DNA of 64,000 nucleotides. Origin: Malaya genurostris (Eukaryota > Arthropoda > Insecta > Diptera > Culicidae). A program made the translations under genes and the position numbers. Of the stretch, positions 1 through 10,802 are shown in pieces. The stretch lies in NCBI RefSeq assembly GCF_030247185.1, contig NC_080570.1, positions 126,844,650 to 126,908,649 on the forward strand. Reading direction: 5' to 3'. The stretch's first letter is position 1; every line of letters begins with the position of its first letter. The notes beneath the pieces are model-generated. The model saw only the letters and a program-made list of their open reading frames with translations. It made no database searches and was not told where the DNA came from.

Positions 1-197
1 TGAATATTCCACACTTCGAATATATACTAATTCAATTTTTATTGGTTATGCATTTTGCGTCATAAATTATTTACCAATAAGTTCGAAGCATGGAATAACA
101 AATTTTCATAGTTTATGCGAATCATTCGAAAACGAATATACAAATTAAATTTGCCGCACTCTGAACAAGAATGAATATTGAGGGTACATTTGAGGGT

Positions 198-1647
198 AAA
201 AAGGCGGGTGGGTAATGTCAGAGACATAACTGGATGACGTGAATACAAATAAAATGAATCGTTCAGTTTTTATGACGATAAAGATTCTGAATTTTTTAAC
301 TGGAATTCAGGAACCGAATTTTTGATCCGAAGTTCTGCTAGAGTAGAATTCTGAAACTCAATTTCGATGCTAGCTTGAATTCTGAATAGTTAAACTCATC
401 ACTGAACCTGTGTTGTGGAACTGAATTCGAGACCAGGATTCTTCTTTTTCGGCTCTGAATTCTGAACCTGAATTCTAGCACTGAACTCTGGACCTGGACT
501 CTGATCCGCTGAATTTTTGTTACACAATTCCGATCCAGGATTTCGTTTTTCAAATTCGGATCCATAATTTCGCTTAGAAGATCCAGAACTCTGTTCAAAG
601 ATCTTCCGAATGTAGTTCCTAAGTTTAGTTACATTTCTAGAATTGTAGAACTGAACTTTGGAACCAAATTATAGTAGAATAATATGTTAACACCATTCGA
701 TTCTACTATACAATCATTATGCCAGTGAAATTTATCTATTCAACGCTCAAGTGACAAATTAGTGACGAAATGGTCTAGAACTTCGAACCCGGACTCTGGA
801 ATGAAGTCAATTGATAAAATACAACTTAACTTTGGATCTAAGTTCTGTTCCCGGATTTCGGTCTGAAGATCCAGAATTTCAGGGTTTTCTGAACCTGAAT
901 TCTGAAACTATATTTTAAATTTGAAATCCAAATTTCAAAATTCAGATCCAAAGTCCAGATCTCGAATCAATCCTGATCTTGGATCCAAAATCCCGGCTTA
1001 GAATCAAGTTTTGAAATTCGGTTACAGTTCCAGAATTATGGTACTTGGATTCTGATCTGGACTCAACGAGTCAACTACGTAGACGAGAATGAATAAAGCA
1101 TCAATTTGAAGGGTTGATTTTGTATTATTCTAAGCTGAGATTTTGCTAAAATGCAAACGACCAGCAGCAGGATGACGCAATCGCTCTTGTTTGAAGTGAA
1201 ACTTGCTCTGCAAACGCCCCGCTTCAATAATGAATTGATTTCTCGATACTAGAACTGGAACTGAGTTCAGCACCTGAACCAACCGGAATGATGCACTTGT
1301 TTTACTTCCTGCTCAGTCAACTGTGCAAGCTAGAACCAACGAAACATATCTAGTGTTAACCTTTTTTTTTATATTACCTATTTTACCAGTTAACCTTTTA
1401 TACCGTGAAAAGGCGTCATTCAAACATTTTAGAAAACTTTAATTTTGAATTATTTGTAATTATGCCATACAACTGAAAATGTTATCATAAATGACTGATC
1501 ATATTTCTGATGACGTGCAGCAAAAATTATGTTGATACGTTAGACACAACAAGAGATATTCACGATCAAAAACTTATCACTCTTCCTGAGTAAATTTTGA
1601 AAAGGCGCCCCATAGTGAAGTAAGTCGTATTCACGACAAAAACCGTA
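198..1647 (-). repeat. Left arm of a large inverted repeat
   Basis: This arm is the inverted counterpart of the arm at 4034-5368. Its outer end (about 203-245) reads ggcgggtgggtaatgtcaga and continues to gatgacgtgaatac. The reverse complement of the same sequence ends the other arm at about 5368. Its inner end, near 1610-1647 (ggcgccccatagtgaagtaa), pairs with actatggggcgcc near 4060. About 280-1080 is a degenerate array of gaattctg/gaacctgaattc-type short repeats. The stretch at 660-780 interrupts that array. No coding region is visible. I cannot tell whether the two arms are the ends of one 5.2-kb foldback element or two separate insertions in opposite orientation. Confidence 0.7.
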
Positions 1648-4033
1648 CGCAGTATTTGGGTCAAAAATACAGTACAATACTGTAAAATACAGTACGCACA
1701 CGAACGTTAAGTATATCCAATGAACATCTAGTATTCAACACAATTGCATCGATTTCACAGGAAACTAGGAGCGTCCATACAGTGTCTCAAGTTCATTTTT
1801 TCTTGTATAGCATTGGATGCTATATTTTAGCACACCCACCTTATAGCCCAGACTTAACGCCACCGGATTACCATACGAATCGATATCTCTATTGCTTTCT
1901 GGACTCAGATAGCGAATATTTATTTTAGTCTGGAATTCATGTATTACCTAGTTGAAAAGGGTGGTTGGCGACTTACTTCTGCACCTCTTTTACCCAATTG
2001 ACTCAAAACGAATTCTGACCTGAAACCAAAGCTCCGGAACATCGTAACCGAGTCTCACTAATATTAATTGATATTCGTTGTTTTCCTTCAAAATCAATTA
2101 TAAACAACCATCCTTTTTCTTGTTAACTTTCAGGTAAGCAACCACTTGGCTTCATCACCTGGTTTCCAAATCAGTGTAACTGAGAACCGCATCGCAACCC
2201 GTATGAAACCCTACTCCGGCTGACTCCGACAACCCTCGGCGGGAAACGAATGGTTTCCAATTGAATGTATGCGTAATCGATTTCCGCGTAAGACGATTTG
2301 CCAATTGATTTTCATTCACTGTTGAATTTGGGTTCGTTTCCCGCTCACTACACACTCGACCGAAATTTTGCGCTGAATTATACCGACGTTTACGTTGGGA
2401 AAGTTATTTTATTTCTTGCAATCCGATCCGAAACGTAGCGAAAATAAAATGCTGAGTTCCATTTTTTTCTTTCTTTCTCTCTCCGGTTCGGTTCGGGTCA
2501 GGATTCGGTACACTGTTGGGCAAATAATTCCGTATCCTGTCTCGCCCGAGTTGACATGCTAAACGGTTTTTCTGGCATCAACCGACCGAACTGGGGGAAA
2601 CAAACAAGTTCCCAGTTTGTGTGATGCGTTTTTTCTGTGCAGTTTACAACACGATGACATCCAGAGACGAAGTTTATCAAACCTCCATCGTTTCGTCCAT
2701 CCACGAGATCCATGGTTTGGTTGGCCCACATTCACAGTTATTCAAGACATTTAACTGCGTTTGTTGAACTAACCGAGCGAAAGTTCACTGCACTGCGAAG
2801 CTGTGACGGGTGTTCTCCAGTCCTCCGGACGCTTGGTCGGTCGGTCGAGTGGTGGATGCAAAGAGTTTCCAAATTCTTCATAACTTGCCAAAACCATCTT
2901 CCAACCAACCAACCAACCAACTAACCAAAAGTGAAACTTTCCAACTACGACACACGTCATGACAGCCAGAGACAGAGGTTGTCATGGCAAAACACAGAAC
3001 AACTGAATTTAGCGCAGATGCAAATCAATTCATTAAAAGTGGTCGGAATTTGGGAACATAGCCTAGATCAAGGCTGCGGAATGTTTTGCAGTGCTTGTTC
3101 TTGCTAAAATAAATTAAATTAAGTTGATTGTTTTCTGTCCTAGATTTTTGAAACTAGAGAGAAAAAAAACTGTGCTAAAAAATAACATTATCAAACCGCT
3201 TACTAGTGAAATGGTGTTTGACTGCTTATCTAACTAGGGAAAAGGTGTTGCCAAAAATGTGTTTTTTTCTATCATTCTGCTCTAATCTCAGCAAACGCTG
3301 ACAAAGTACCGGGATGTCAACCGTTTTCGTGGTGACGCCGCCAAAGTCACACTCTGCTGTGAGTTCGGCGCAATTTTGGCCCGAAATCAAAAAATCCTTC
3401 TCATATATAATCCTAAACGTAGCCAAAAATGTTTACCACCTACCAAGCACTCTACTCAGTAGCCGGAGCAGCAGATTTTATCCAGGCTAGACAACTCTGC
3501 AGGTTACCGGTCGTGCGATCTTTCATCTTTCAACGCCTGCTAGCGCAAAACCTAAAGTTAGCAAGGAGCTTTGTTCTAAAAACAGGAAGAAGAAAAAAAT
3601 CACAGCATGCTTGCGCTTCAACACCGCTTCGAAGTGGTGAGTGAATATTTGCTGCTGGTGATTTTCTTTTTTTTTGTCATTGCTCAAGGGAAACTTTTCA
3701 ATTTATTTTTGTTAGGGAGAAAACCCGTTGAGTAAGCGGAAAACTCTTTTCGACTGGTTTGTGCCAAAGAATGCAGAAACAAACCAGCAAAGTCGGATCC
3801 TTCGAAAGAACGAAAAAACCGGTTGAAAAATATTTCGGAAAGGATTGTTTATCTCCGTTTAGCAAAAATTTCTGGTTAATACAAAAAAAAAAAAAAAACG
3901 ACGGTATCACACCAGGGATTAAATTTGCGTTAACCGTAAACGTAATTTTGTTTACTAATCTGACGGTAACTTGAGGGTAATTTTTCGGATGAATTTGTGC
4001 TAACTTAAGCGATTACTAGGCGACATGGATTTT
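1648..4033. other. Core between the inverted arms; no recognised gene
   Basis: The 2.4-kb interval has no reading frame that I recognise. It is less repetitive and locally richer in GC than the arms, especially at 2150-2960. It contains an (AACC)n microsatellite near 2904-2925, a poly(A) run near 3884-3898 and an acagtacaatactgt-type palindromic patch near 1668-1695. A strong combined splice motif lies at 2111-2139. The core could be host DNA caught between two copies of the arm repeat, or cargo of a foldback element. Confidence 0.5.
2111..2139 (+). other. Back-to-back 3' and 5' splice-site motif (possible recursive splice site)
   Basis: A pyrimidine-rich run ends in ctttcag and is followed at once by gtaagc, with the junction between 2133 and 2134. 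Juxtaposed YnNCAG|GTAAG is the known form of ratchet points in long insect introns. That the window lies in a large plus-strand intron is only an inference; no flanking exon is visible. Confidence 0.25.
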
Positions 4034-5368
4034 TTTTGACGTGAATACGTCTTACTTTACTATGGGGCGCCTTTTCAAAATTTTCCTTCTGGGAGAGTGA
4101 TAAGTTTTTGATCGTAAATAACTCTTGTTGTATCTAACGTATCAACATAATTTTTGCTACATACCTTTTAAAATATGATCAGCAATTTTTGATAAAGTTT
4201 TCAGCTATATGCCATAACCAAAAATAAATTTAAATTAGAATTCCGCTTATATATTTGAAGCATTATAGGTGACTTAATCAATCGGTTCCTTTCAGAGCCT
4301 CCATCATTTTGGCGTGAATACGCCTTACTTTACTATGAGGCGTCTTTCAAAAATCAACGTTTTTTTTAAAATGCTTGATAAGTAAAGAAGGCAAAAATTT
4401 GATGCCTCCTTCATTCTAACCTGCGTAGTTGACTCGTTCAGCTCAGACCAAAATCCGGATCTAGAATCCAATTCTAGGGTTCAGTTCTGAGATTAAGTTT
4501 CAGAGTTTTAGCCCTGTTTTTTCATTTCCAGAAGCCAAATCTGATGTTCAGTTCCTCGTCCAGAAACCAAGGCCAGAAACCAATATCAGAATCCTAATAC
4601 TGAAATCGCATTTCAGAACTGGATTCCAAGCTGGGATTTTGGAATCAAATCATGGATTTGAGATCAGGATCTTGAGTTTAGACCTGGGCTTTGGATCTGA
4701 ATTTTGAAATTGAGTTCTGGAACTGAAATCTAGGTTCAGACCAGAATACAGTTCCAAAATGCCTGTCTGGAATTCAGATTTAAAGTACAGTTTCAGAATT
4801 CTGAACCTGAAACTCTGGAATTTCAGATCGAAATCCGGGAACAAAACTCAGATCCAAAATTAAATTGTATATCCAGAATTTAGTTCTAAACTGCATTCCA
4901 GAGTCTAGGTTCAAAGTTCTAGACCAGAATGCTATAAAATTTCGGAAGATTTTTGAACTAAACTTAGAACAGAATTTCTAAACTGAATTTTGGATCCGAA
5001 TTTGAAAACGGAATTCTGGACCGAAATTCTGTAACTAAAATTCAGCTGCGGATCAGAGTCCAGCTCCATAGTTCGGTGTTAGGATTCAAATTCATAATTC
5101 AGTGCCAAACCAGAATCCGTGTCTCGAATTCAGTCCGAAAACACAGGTTCAGTGATCAGTTTAACGATTCAGTTATATAACGAAGTTTCGGAATCCAGTT
5201 ACCGGACTCAGGTTCAGAATTCAATTCCCGAATATTTCATCAAAATTGAGTTTCAGCTCTAGTATTCTGTTCCTGAATCCAGATTCACATTGATGAAACT
5301 GACCGATCCACTTTTTTCGTATTCACGTGATCCGATTATGTCTATGACATTACCCACCCGCCTTTTTT
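4034..5368 (+). repeat. Right arm of the large inverted repeat
   Basis: This is the reverse-complement partner of 198-1647. Inside, the arm starts with a gacgtgaatacg motif and actatggggcgcc. A short internal copy of that motif recurs at 4310-4345. The interval 4440-5290 is the degenerate gaattc/ccagaattcag repeat array. The outer end is tattcacg followed by tgacattacccacccgcc (to about 5368). A further copy of this arm occurs at about 7150-10655. No coding frame was found. Confidence 0.7.
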
Positions 5369-6144
5369 GAGCGCGTTCTTGTTTTGGAAATTTCGAGCGC
5401 AGCAAATCGAAAAGTACACAGCAAAAAATAATGAAATTTATCGGTGACTTGAATCCGCGTATGACTCAAATCATAAGAACGTAATTCATAAAATGACTGA
5501 GTTTTACAAGAATGATTTAAATATGTGTCGAACGTACACTATTTCTAAAGCAGACGTGTAAAATTACATGATTCAGCATTTACAAGTATGTCAGAACCCC
5601 CGGACCCGCACGGACCGAAGAATGCGGCCAACATGGATATTCACCAACGCCATATGGAAGACTCTCATGTAATATTCAATTCACCGGCCCCTGCCGATCG
5701 CCAGCTGAAGGCTGGATCTGCCAAAGCCGACCACTGCGACCCAAATATGACATTACCCAATGATACAACCCTAGTTTTAAGTTAGTCGTTAATTGAAATT
5801 AGTAAAAGCCCTTGGCATCTTAGAGCTTAAGCAGTGTGCCTTAAACATTGTATTATTGAAAAAAGAAAAAATTACGTCAGAATGCAAACGGGTAAATTTA
5901 TGTCTCAGAAGACGTAAATTTACCCGTTTTTTTTCTAGGTGCACTCTAAAAAATTTTTATTTTACAGGTGACTTAATCGCTCATACGATGTAATTCATAA
6001 AGACCTAATTTGTCAAATGACGGAAAATTTTATTTGTAATGACTTAATGTTAGATGAGCTTGAATTTTACTGGTTTCGACTGTAACTTGCGTTCTGCTAG
6101 CAGGTTCGACTGTATAAATTCAAATGCACCTTTTACCAGCCAAG
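5369..6144. other. Anonymous AT-rich DNA with a small unassigned reading frame
   Basis: Nothing is recognisable with confidence. A 65-codon frame at 5588-5785 (+) lies in a local GC-rich patch and starts MSEPPDPHG. It matches no family I know. A cacagcaaaaaataatg start near 5417 (after a TA) and a gtgcactctaaaaaa start near 5939 resemble MITE ends like those at 27503, but I could not pair them with right ends. Confidence 0.3.
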
Positions 6145-6235
6145 CAGATGTATGCTTCTGTGGCTCAGTCGATTGAAAGACGTACTTGCGATCCAATGAT
6201 TCTCGGTTCAAGTCGCGGTGCTATCAGTATTCTTT
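6145..6235 (+). mobile_element. tRNA-derived SINE head
   Basis: A box-A-like tggctcagtcgattg starts at 6161 and a box-B-like ggttcaagtc at 6205-6214. The 44-base spacing is normal for an internal RNA polymerase III promoter. The sequence between them does not form a convincing cloverleaf, and a T-rich tail follows. I therefore call a SINE rather than a working tRNA gene. Confidence 0.55.
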
Positions 6236-7149
6236 TTCTTTTTTTATTTCAATGAATTTCATGTCACGGAGTCTTAGACACAATATTAAATGTTCTTCGA
6301 CGTAAATTTGCGTCAGCTGCGACACTCCATTTATGTGCATCTAATAAGATGTAAAATCACATGGTTTTTTTTGATTGTGTGTACATTTCTTGAAAGAATG
6401 TCAACGAAACCAAGATCCGTTTGTCGTGTGTCAGCACGCGGTCATACCGCCAAGCTTCTTATTATTTCTACTGAAAATTCAGCTAACAACACCAAAATTT
6501 ACTTAACTGAATGAAAAATCTCATTCTCGTAGCAAAATACCACCACACATTCTCGTAGCAAAATACCACAAATGAAATTTACGCTTGACGTAAATTCAAG
6601 TATGCCGTAATTTTTTCGGTGCTGACACAATATTACATCTACTAACATGTAAATAAAAATTTTGCGTCTGTATCGACGTAAGTTTCAGTTAAATTAACTG
6701 TGAAGTCAGTGATATGACTTATCTTTACATGCTTTGTATTGTGAATGTAAGTGAATCGCGACGCTCCTTTTATGTGCATGTGTTTGTTGAAGCTTCTGGT
6801 AAAATACGTCAGAAGCGTCCACATCTGTCTAGGTTTATTCGTTGAACAATCGATTTTGAACTGAGATTAGAAATTCCATCACGTTTTCAATAACACGGAA
6901 TTCATGAGTGGAAACTTTCATATGTATCTTAAACAGAAAATTTCTCAAAAAACGGTACTTTTGTTCCTAAAACCTCATGATTACTGACTATGTTGTTTCT
7001 TGATGCAAAATATTAGACATACACACGGATTGCCAAACACATTTCCAGAGATTTTCAGCAGCAAAATGTGATAATCAAGATGGACCTATTCCAATTCGGA
7101 TGAAACTTTCCACATCTTTTTAGGTATGACGAAGCATTTTTTTTTTTTG
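6236..7149. other. Anonymous AT-rich DNA
   Basis: No gene was found. A roughly 25-bp direct duplication containing attctcgtagcaaaatacca lies at about 6522-6572. Motifs with cgtaaatttgcgtc or gacgtaagtttcag recur through the stretch, suggesting decayed MITE or SINE bodies. Confidence 0.3.
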
Positions 7150-7310
7150 AACGAATAAAGTGGCCAATTCGACTCAAGAATAATTTTTGTCGTTACTATG
7201 GAGTGTCTTTTCAAAATTTACCCTGTACAAGTATGGGTAGAACTTAATCGTGAATATCTCTTGTCGTATTCAACGCAGCAACATAATGTTTATTCATTTT
7301 ATCGGCAATA

Positions 7311-8456
7311 AGGAGTGTATCGAAAAGTAGTTAGCAACATTGATTATTGAATAAAAATCGAAAAAAACGTATTTTGACATCAGTTTTCGATATATTGTAG
7401 AAAAATTACATTTTTATGCATTTCACTGATTATATTGAGGAAAATTCTACTTTACTTTTGTGACTTTCCTGGTGGCAGGTGTCCAGTTTTTTTTGAACTC
7501 CTGCATCTTTTGGGACACTGTACCTTCCTTCCGAAAGTGCCGCTTGACAATTGCCCAATACCTTTCAATTGGCCGAAGATCCGGGCAGTTCGGTGAGTTG
7601 ATGTCCTTTTCCACGAATTGTACTTTATTTTTTGACAACCACTGTAGAACGGAGTTGGCGTAGTGGGCTGAAGCCAAAATCCGTCCAGAAGAGTGGAGGA
7701 GCCTTATACTTTCTGTACAGTGGCAGCATTCTCTTCTTCAAACATTCTTCCTCGTACACCTTGGCGTTAATTGTGCCCTTCGTGAAGAAAATCGACAACC
7801 GCAAATCACAGGTACAAATTGCTTGCCAGACCAACACCTTCTGCCCAAACTTTTCCATCGCCACCGTGGTATCAGCGTCTGTAGAATCCGGTTATACAGT
7901 TTTCGCGCTCTTGTTTTGGCCTGAACTGTACCAGGTTGTACCAGGGACTTTTTCGGCACCTTCCGTTTCTTGTACGTTTTCAGGAAGTTCCGAACTTTGA
8001 TCCGTTGAATCATCCCGATGCTGGTGTTGAATTGATTGACCAAATCCCACGTCGACGCCGATGGGTTTTTCCTGATGTACTCAACCACTTTTAAGTCCCG
8101 GCTGGGCTGGCTGGGACCCGTTTTCCTACCGGATCGGGCCAAATCCTTCATGGAAAGGGTCTTACCGAACTTCTCGATAGTATTTTTGACACTGGCGTGG
8201 TGCACTTTCACCCGTTTTGCAATTTCGTTGTACGTGACACCACTTTCTGAGCACCAAGTGTGCAGAATTTTTTCTTTCGCGTTTCCGGATCAATTCGACT
8301 CATCATTGAAACGATAAACCGTACCAAAACCAATCGATTGCGCTGCTGTTATTGACATGTAAACAAACATGTCACCGCAAAACACGCTGCAAAAAATTAA
8401 GCCATTTCAGAGTAATAACTTTTTTAATGTTGCTAACTACTTATCGATATACTCCT
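7311..8456 (-). mobile_element. IS630-Tc1/mariner DD37E-type transposon, internally deleted
   Basis: The terminal inverted repeats begin aggagtgtatcgaaaagtag on the left, and the reverse complement of the right end is aggagtatatcgataagtag. Both ends are flanked by TA (7309-7310 and 8457-8458), the expected target duplication. The element is 1,146 bp and lies inside the arm repeat. The transposase inside reads on the minus strand and is broken. Family assignment rests on the LVWQAIC and LRPIERYWAI motifs typical of mosquito DD37E elements. Confidence 0.85.
7444..8306 (-). pseudogene. DD37E transposase remnant
   Basis: The likely start is the ATG at 8306 or 8303 (MSRIDPE). The first frame breaks soon after. 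The N-terminal helix-turn-helix region continues in another frame (VHHASVKNTIEKFGK, then TYKKRKVPKK). Next come KVLVWQAIC, the PPLFWTDFG segment holding the second acidic residue, and LRPIERYWAIVKRHF holding the final glutamate, again in shifted frames. The segment expected to carry the first catalytic aspartate (MDDETY in the family) is missing between KLYNRIL and MEKFGQK. The protein cannot be catalytic. Known relatives cut and paste DNA at TA sites in the nucleus. Confidence 0.8.
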
Positions 8457-9103
8457 TATGGTCAGCAATTTATGATTAATTTTTGAGTGGTATGAGATAA
8501 CCACAAACAACTCAAAATTGAAATTTTCTACTCTGTTTGATATGAACAATCAATACGGCGAAATTCAGTATCAAAATAAGCCGTACGTCAGTCAGCACCC
8601 TTTATAATCGACAATTTGTGATAGAATTTTCAGTAGTATGACAACATCAAACAACTCGTTACCAATTAACGTTTTCTTAAAAGCCTGTTAAGTAAATAAA
8701 TTACAAAAATTTCATGCTTCATTCATTCTAGCCTGCGTAGTAAATTAGTGCAGTTCAGACCAGAATTCAGTTTCTCATCCAGAATCCAAGGCCAGAATCG
8801 AGTACCATAATTATGGAACTGAAACCGAAGTTCAGAACTTGATTTGGAAGTTCAGAACGGAATTTGGGAACCGAATACTGAATCTGCTATCAGGATATTG
8901 ATTCGAGACGTTGACTTTGGATCTGAATTTTGAAACTGAATTCTGGAACTAAAATAGAGGCTCAGACAAGAATTCAGTTCCAAACATCCTGTCCGGAATT
9001 CAGATTTAGAATGCAGTTTCAACATTCTGAACCAGAATTTTTTTATCGTCAGACCGAAATCCATGAACAGAAAAAATTTTTTTTTCATTAATTCAGTTCA
9101 TTA

Positions 9104-10243
9104 AAGACTGTCCCAGAAAGTATAGACGCAACCAAAAACCGCTGCCATTTCGCAGAATCTGTCAATTTTTATGGCTGCGTCCTGTTGTTTACACTCTTCT
9201 CTAACCACTTGTGTAGTTGTTTATTCGTTTTCATTAGTTTGTTTCGAAATGCGTGGACTTTCAGCAGAACAACGTCGAAAAATTGTGTACAAATGGTGCA
9301 CAGAACTCGGACTGTCACTGAGAAAGATAGCAAAAATGGAAGGAGTAAGTGAAAAAGCCGTGCGAAATGCAATCAGGAAGTTCGGAGAGGATAACACCTT
9401 TGAGGATAAACCGAGAACGGGTCGAAAAAAGGTCCTGCGAACCCTTAGTTGGATAAACGTATATCGAAGGCGTTCGAGCAAAAGAAGGAGGTTTCAGTTC
9501 GGAATGTGGTCAAAAAAGTGGGCACTTCGAAGACAAATGTTCTTCGTGCTAAACGTTTGAATCTTCGAACCTATAAGAAGCAGAAACAACCAAAACGTAG
9601 TCCGAAACAAGAAGCATTGATCAGGCCGAGGGTTCGAAAGCTGTACAATACGATTCTTGCTGGAAATTTGAACTGCATAATCATGGACGACGAAACCTAC
9701 GTGAAACTTGATTACAAATCCCTGCCGGGACCACAAAATTATACGGTGCGAGAAGGGCAAGCGTTGAACCAGTCTGAGACATCGATTGAAGTCGAAAAAT
9801 GTGGTAAGAAAGCTATGGTCTGGCAAGCAATTTGTAGCTGCGGTAAGATTTCGAAACCCTTCATCACCACTGCTTCAACGAACAGCGAAATATACATCAA
9901 GGAATGTTTACAAAAACGACTTCTACCCATGATTCGAAGCCACAAGGATCTTCTGGCCAGATCCTGCTTCTTACCACAACTCGAAATCAACGGTAGAATA
10001 GTATACTACCAAAACTGTCACTTTCTTCCTAAAAGACATGAATCCACCAAATTGCTCACAACTTCGACCAATTGAGGAATTTTGGGCATTAACGAAGGCA
10101 CATCTTAGGACGCATGTTTCGGCAGCCGAAACCATTCAACAGTTCGAAAAAGATTGGAAAAATGTGTCAAAACTTATCGCCAAGAAGTCTGTACGGAATT
10201 TAATGAGGAACTATTCTGAAAGTGTAATTGAATATAGCAACTA
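9104..10243 (+). mobile_element. Second DD37E-type transposon of a different subfamily, right end lost
   Basis: The left end begins after a TA with aagactgtcccagaaagtat. No reverse complement of that end occurs on the right. Instead the transposase stop runs directly into the aattcggaagattttt sequence of the surrounding arm repeat, which has a match near 4940. The element is therefore truncated, or its right end was deleted. It reads on the plus strand, opposite to the copy at 7311. Confidence 0.75.
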
Positions 10244-10244
10244 A
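9249..10244 (+). pseudogene. DD37E transposase split over three frames
   Basis: The start is MRGLSAEQRRKIV at 9249, a helix-turn-helix DNA-binding domain with LSLRKIAKMEGVSEKAVR. A frameshift near 9450 moves to a second frame with KLYNTIL, MDDETYVKLD (first catalytic aspartate), MVWQAICSCGK and IYIKECLQKRLLP. The family's second aspartate motif is present as IFWPDPASYH, but in another frame near 9940-9970. The glutamate motif LRPIEEFWAL is in the frame of 10038-10244. All three acidic residues survive in the DNA, yet no single frame joins them, so the gene is inactive. Confidence 0.8.
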
Positions 10245-10599
10245 ATTCGGAAGATTTTTTAGCTAAATTCCCAAGAGCGGAATCCTGGATCGGAGTTCTG
10301 TAACTATTATTATTAATATTGTTTTTTTTGTATTATTAAATTCTGCTGCTGATAAAAATCCAGGTTCAGAGCTCAGTGCTTGGATTCAGGTTCAGAATTC
10401 AGAGCCGAACAAAAATCTTGGTCTCGGATTCAGTTCCACGACACAGGTTCAGTGATCAGTCTAACAGTCTCTGAATTCAATAATTCAGAATTCAGTTACC
10501 GAGCTCAGGTTCCGAATTTAATTCCCGTATCTAGCAGTTCTAGTATTCAGTTCCTGAATTCCAGTTCCAGAATTCAGATTATTTCACGTCAAACCCAAT

Positions 10600-10802
10600 T
10601 TATTCGTATTCACGGCATCCAGTTATGTCTCTGACATTACCCACCCTCCTTTTTTAAACAGAAAATTCATACTTTGTGTGCATTTTCTTGTAAACTTTTG
10701 TAATTCGAAAACTGTTAATAGTATAAAAATAGTGTCGGAAAATTGATTGGGCGGGAGGGTAATGTCAGAGACACAACTGGATGACGTGAATACGAATAAA
10801 AC
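10600..10802. repeat. Two opposed copies of the arm-repeat end around an 88-bp spacer
   Basis: About 10600-10655 reads tattcacg..tctctgacattacccacc. About 10744-10802 is its reverse complement (gagggtaatgtcagagacac, then gatgacgtgaatacga). The spacer at 10656-10743 is AT-rich and anonymous. The first copy ends the solo arm. The second copy continues only to about 10802. Confidence 0.65.

Larger units (their letters stand above)
7150..10655 (+). repeat. Third copy of the arm repeat, broken by two transposons
   Basis: After removing the insertions at 7311-8456 and 9104-10243, about 1.2 kb remains that follows the 4034-5368 arm in the same order. First comes the tactatgg..cttttcaaaattt start (about 7195-7225), then gaatatctcttgt, gtcagcaattt (8460), cctgcgtagt (8733), the gaattc-type array, and the outer end tctctgacattacccaccct (to about 10655). 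The opposite arm and core are not present as a pair here, so this is a solo arm. Confidence 0.6.

Noticed and set aside
6161..6235. Functional tRNA gene
   Set aside because: Box A and box B are present, but I could not draw a convincing acceptor stem or anticodon arm; it is better explained as a SINE.
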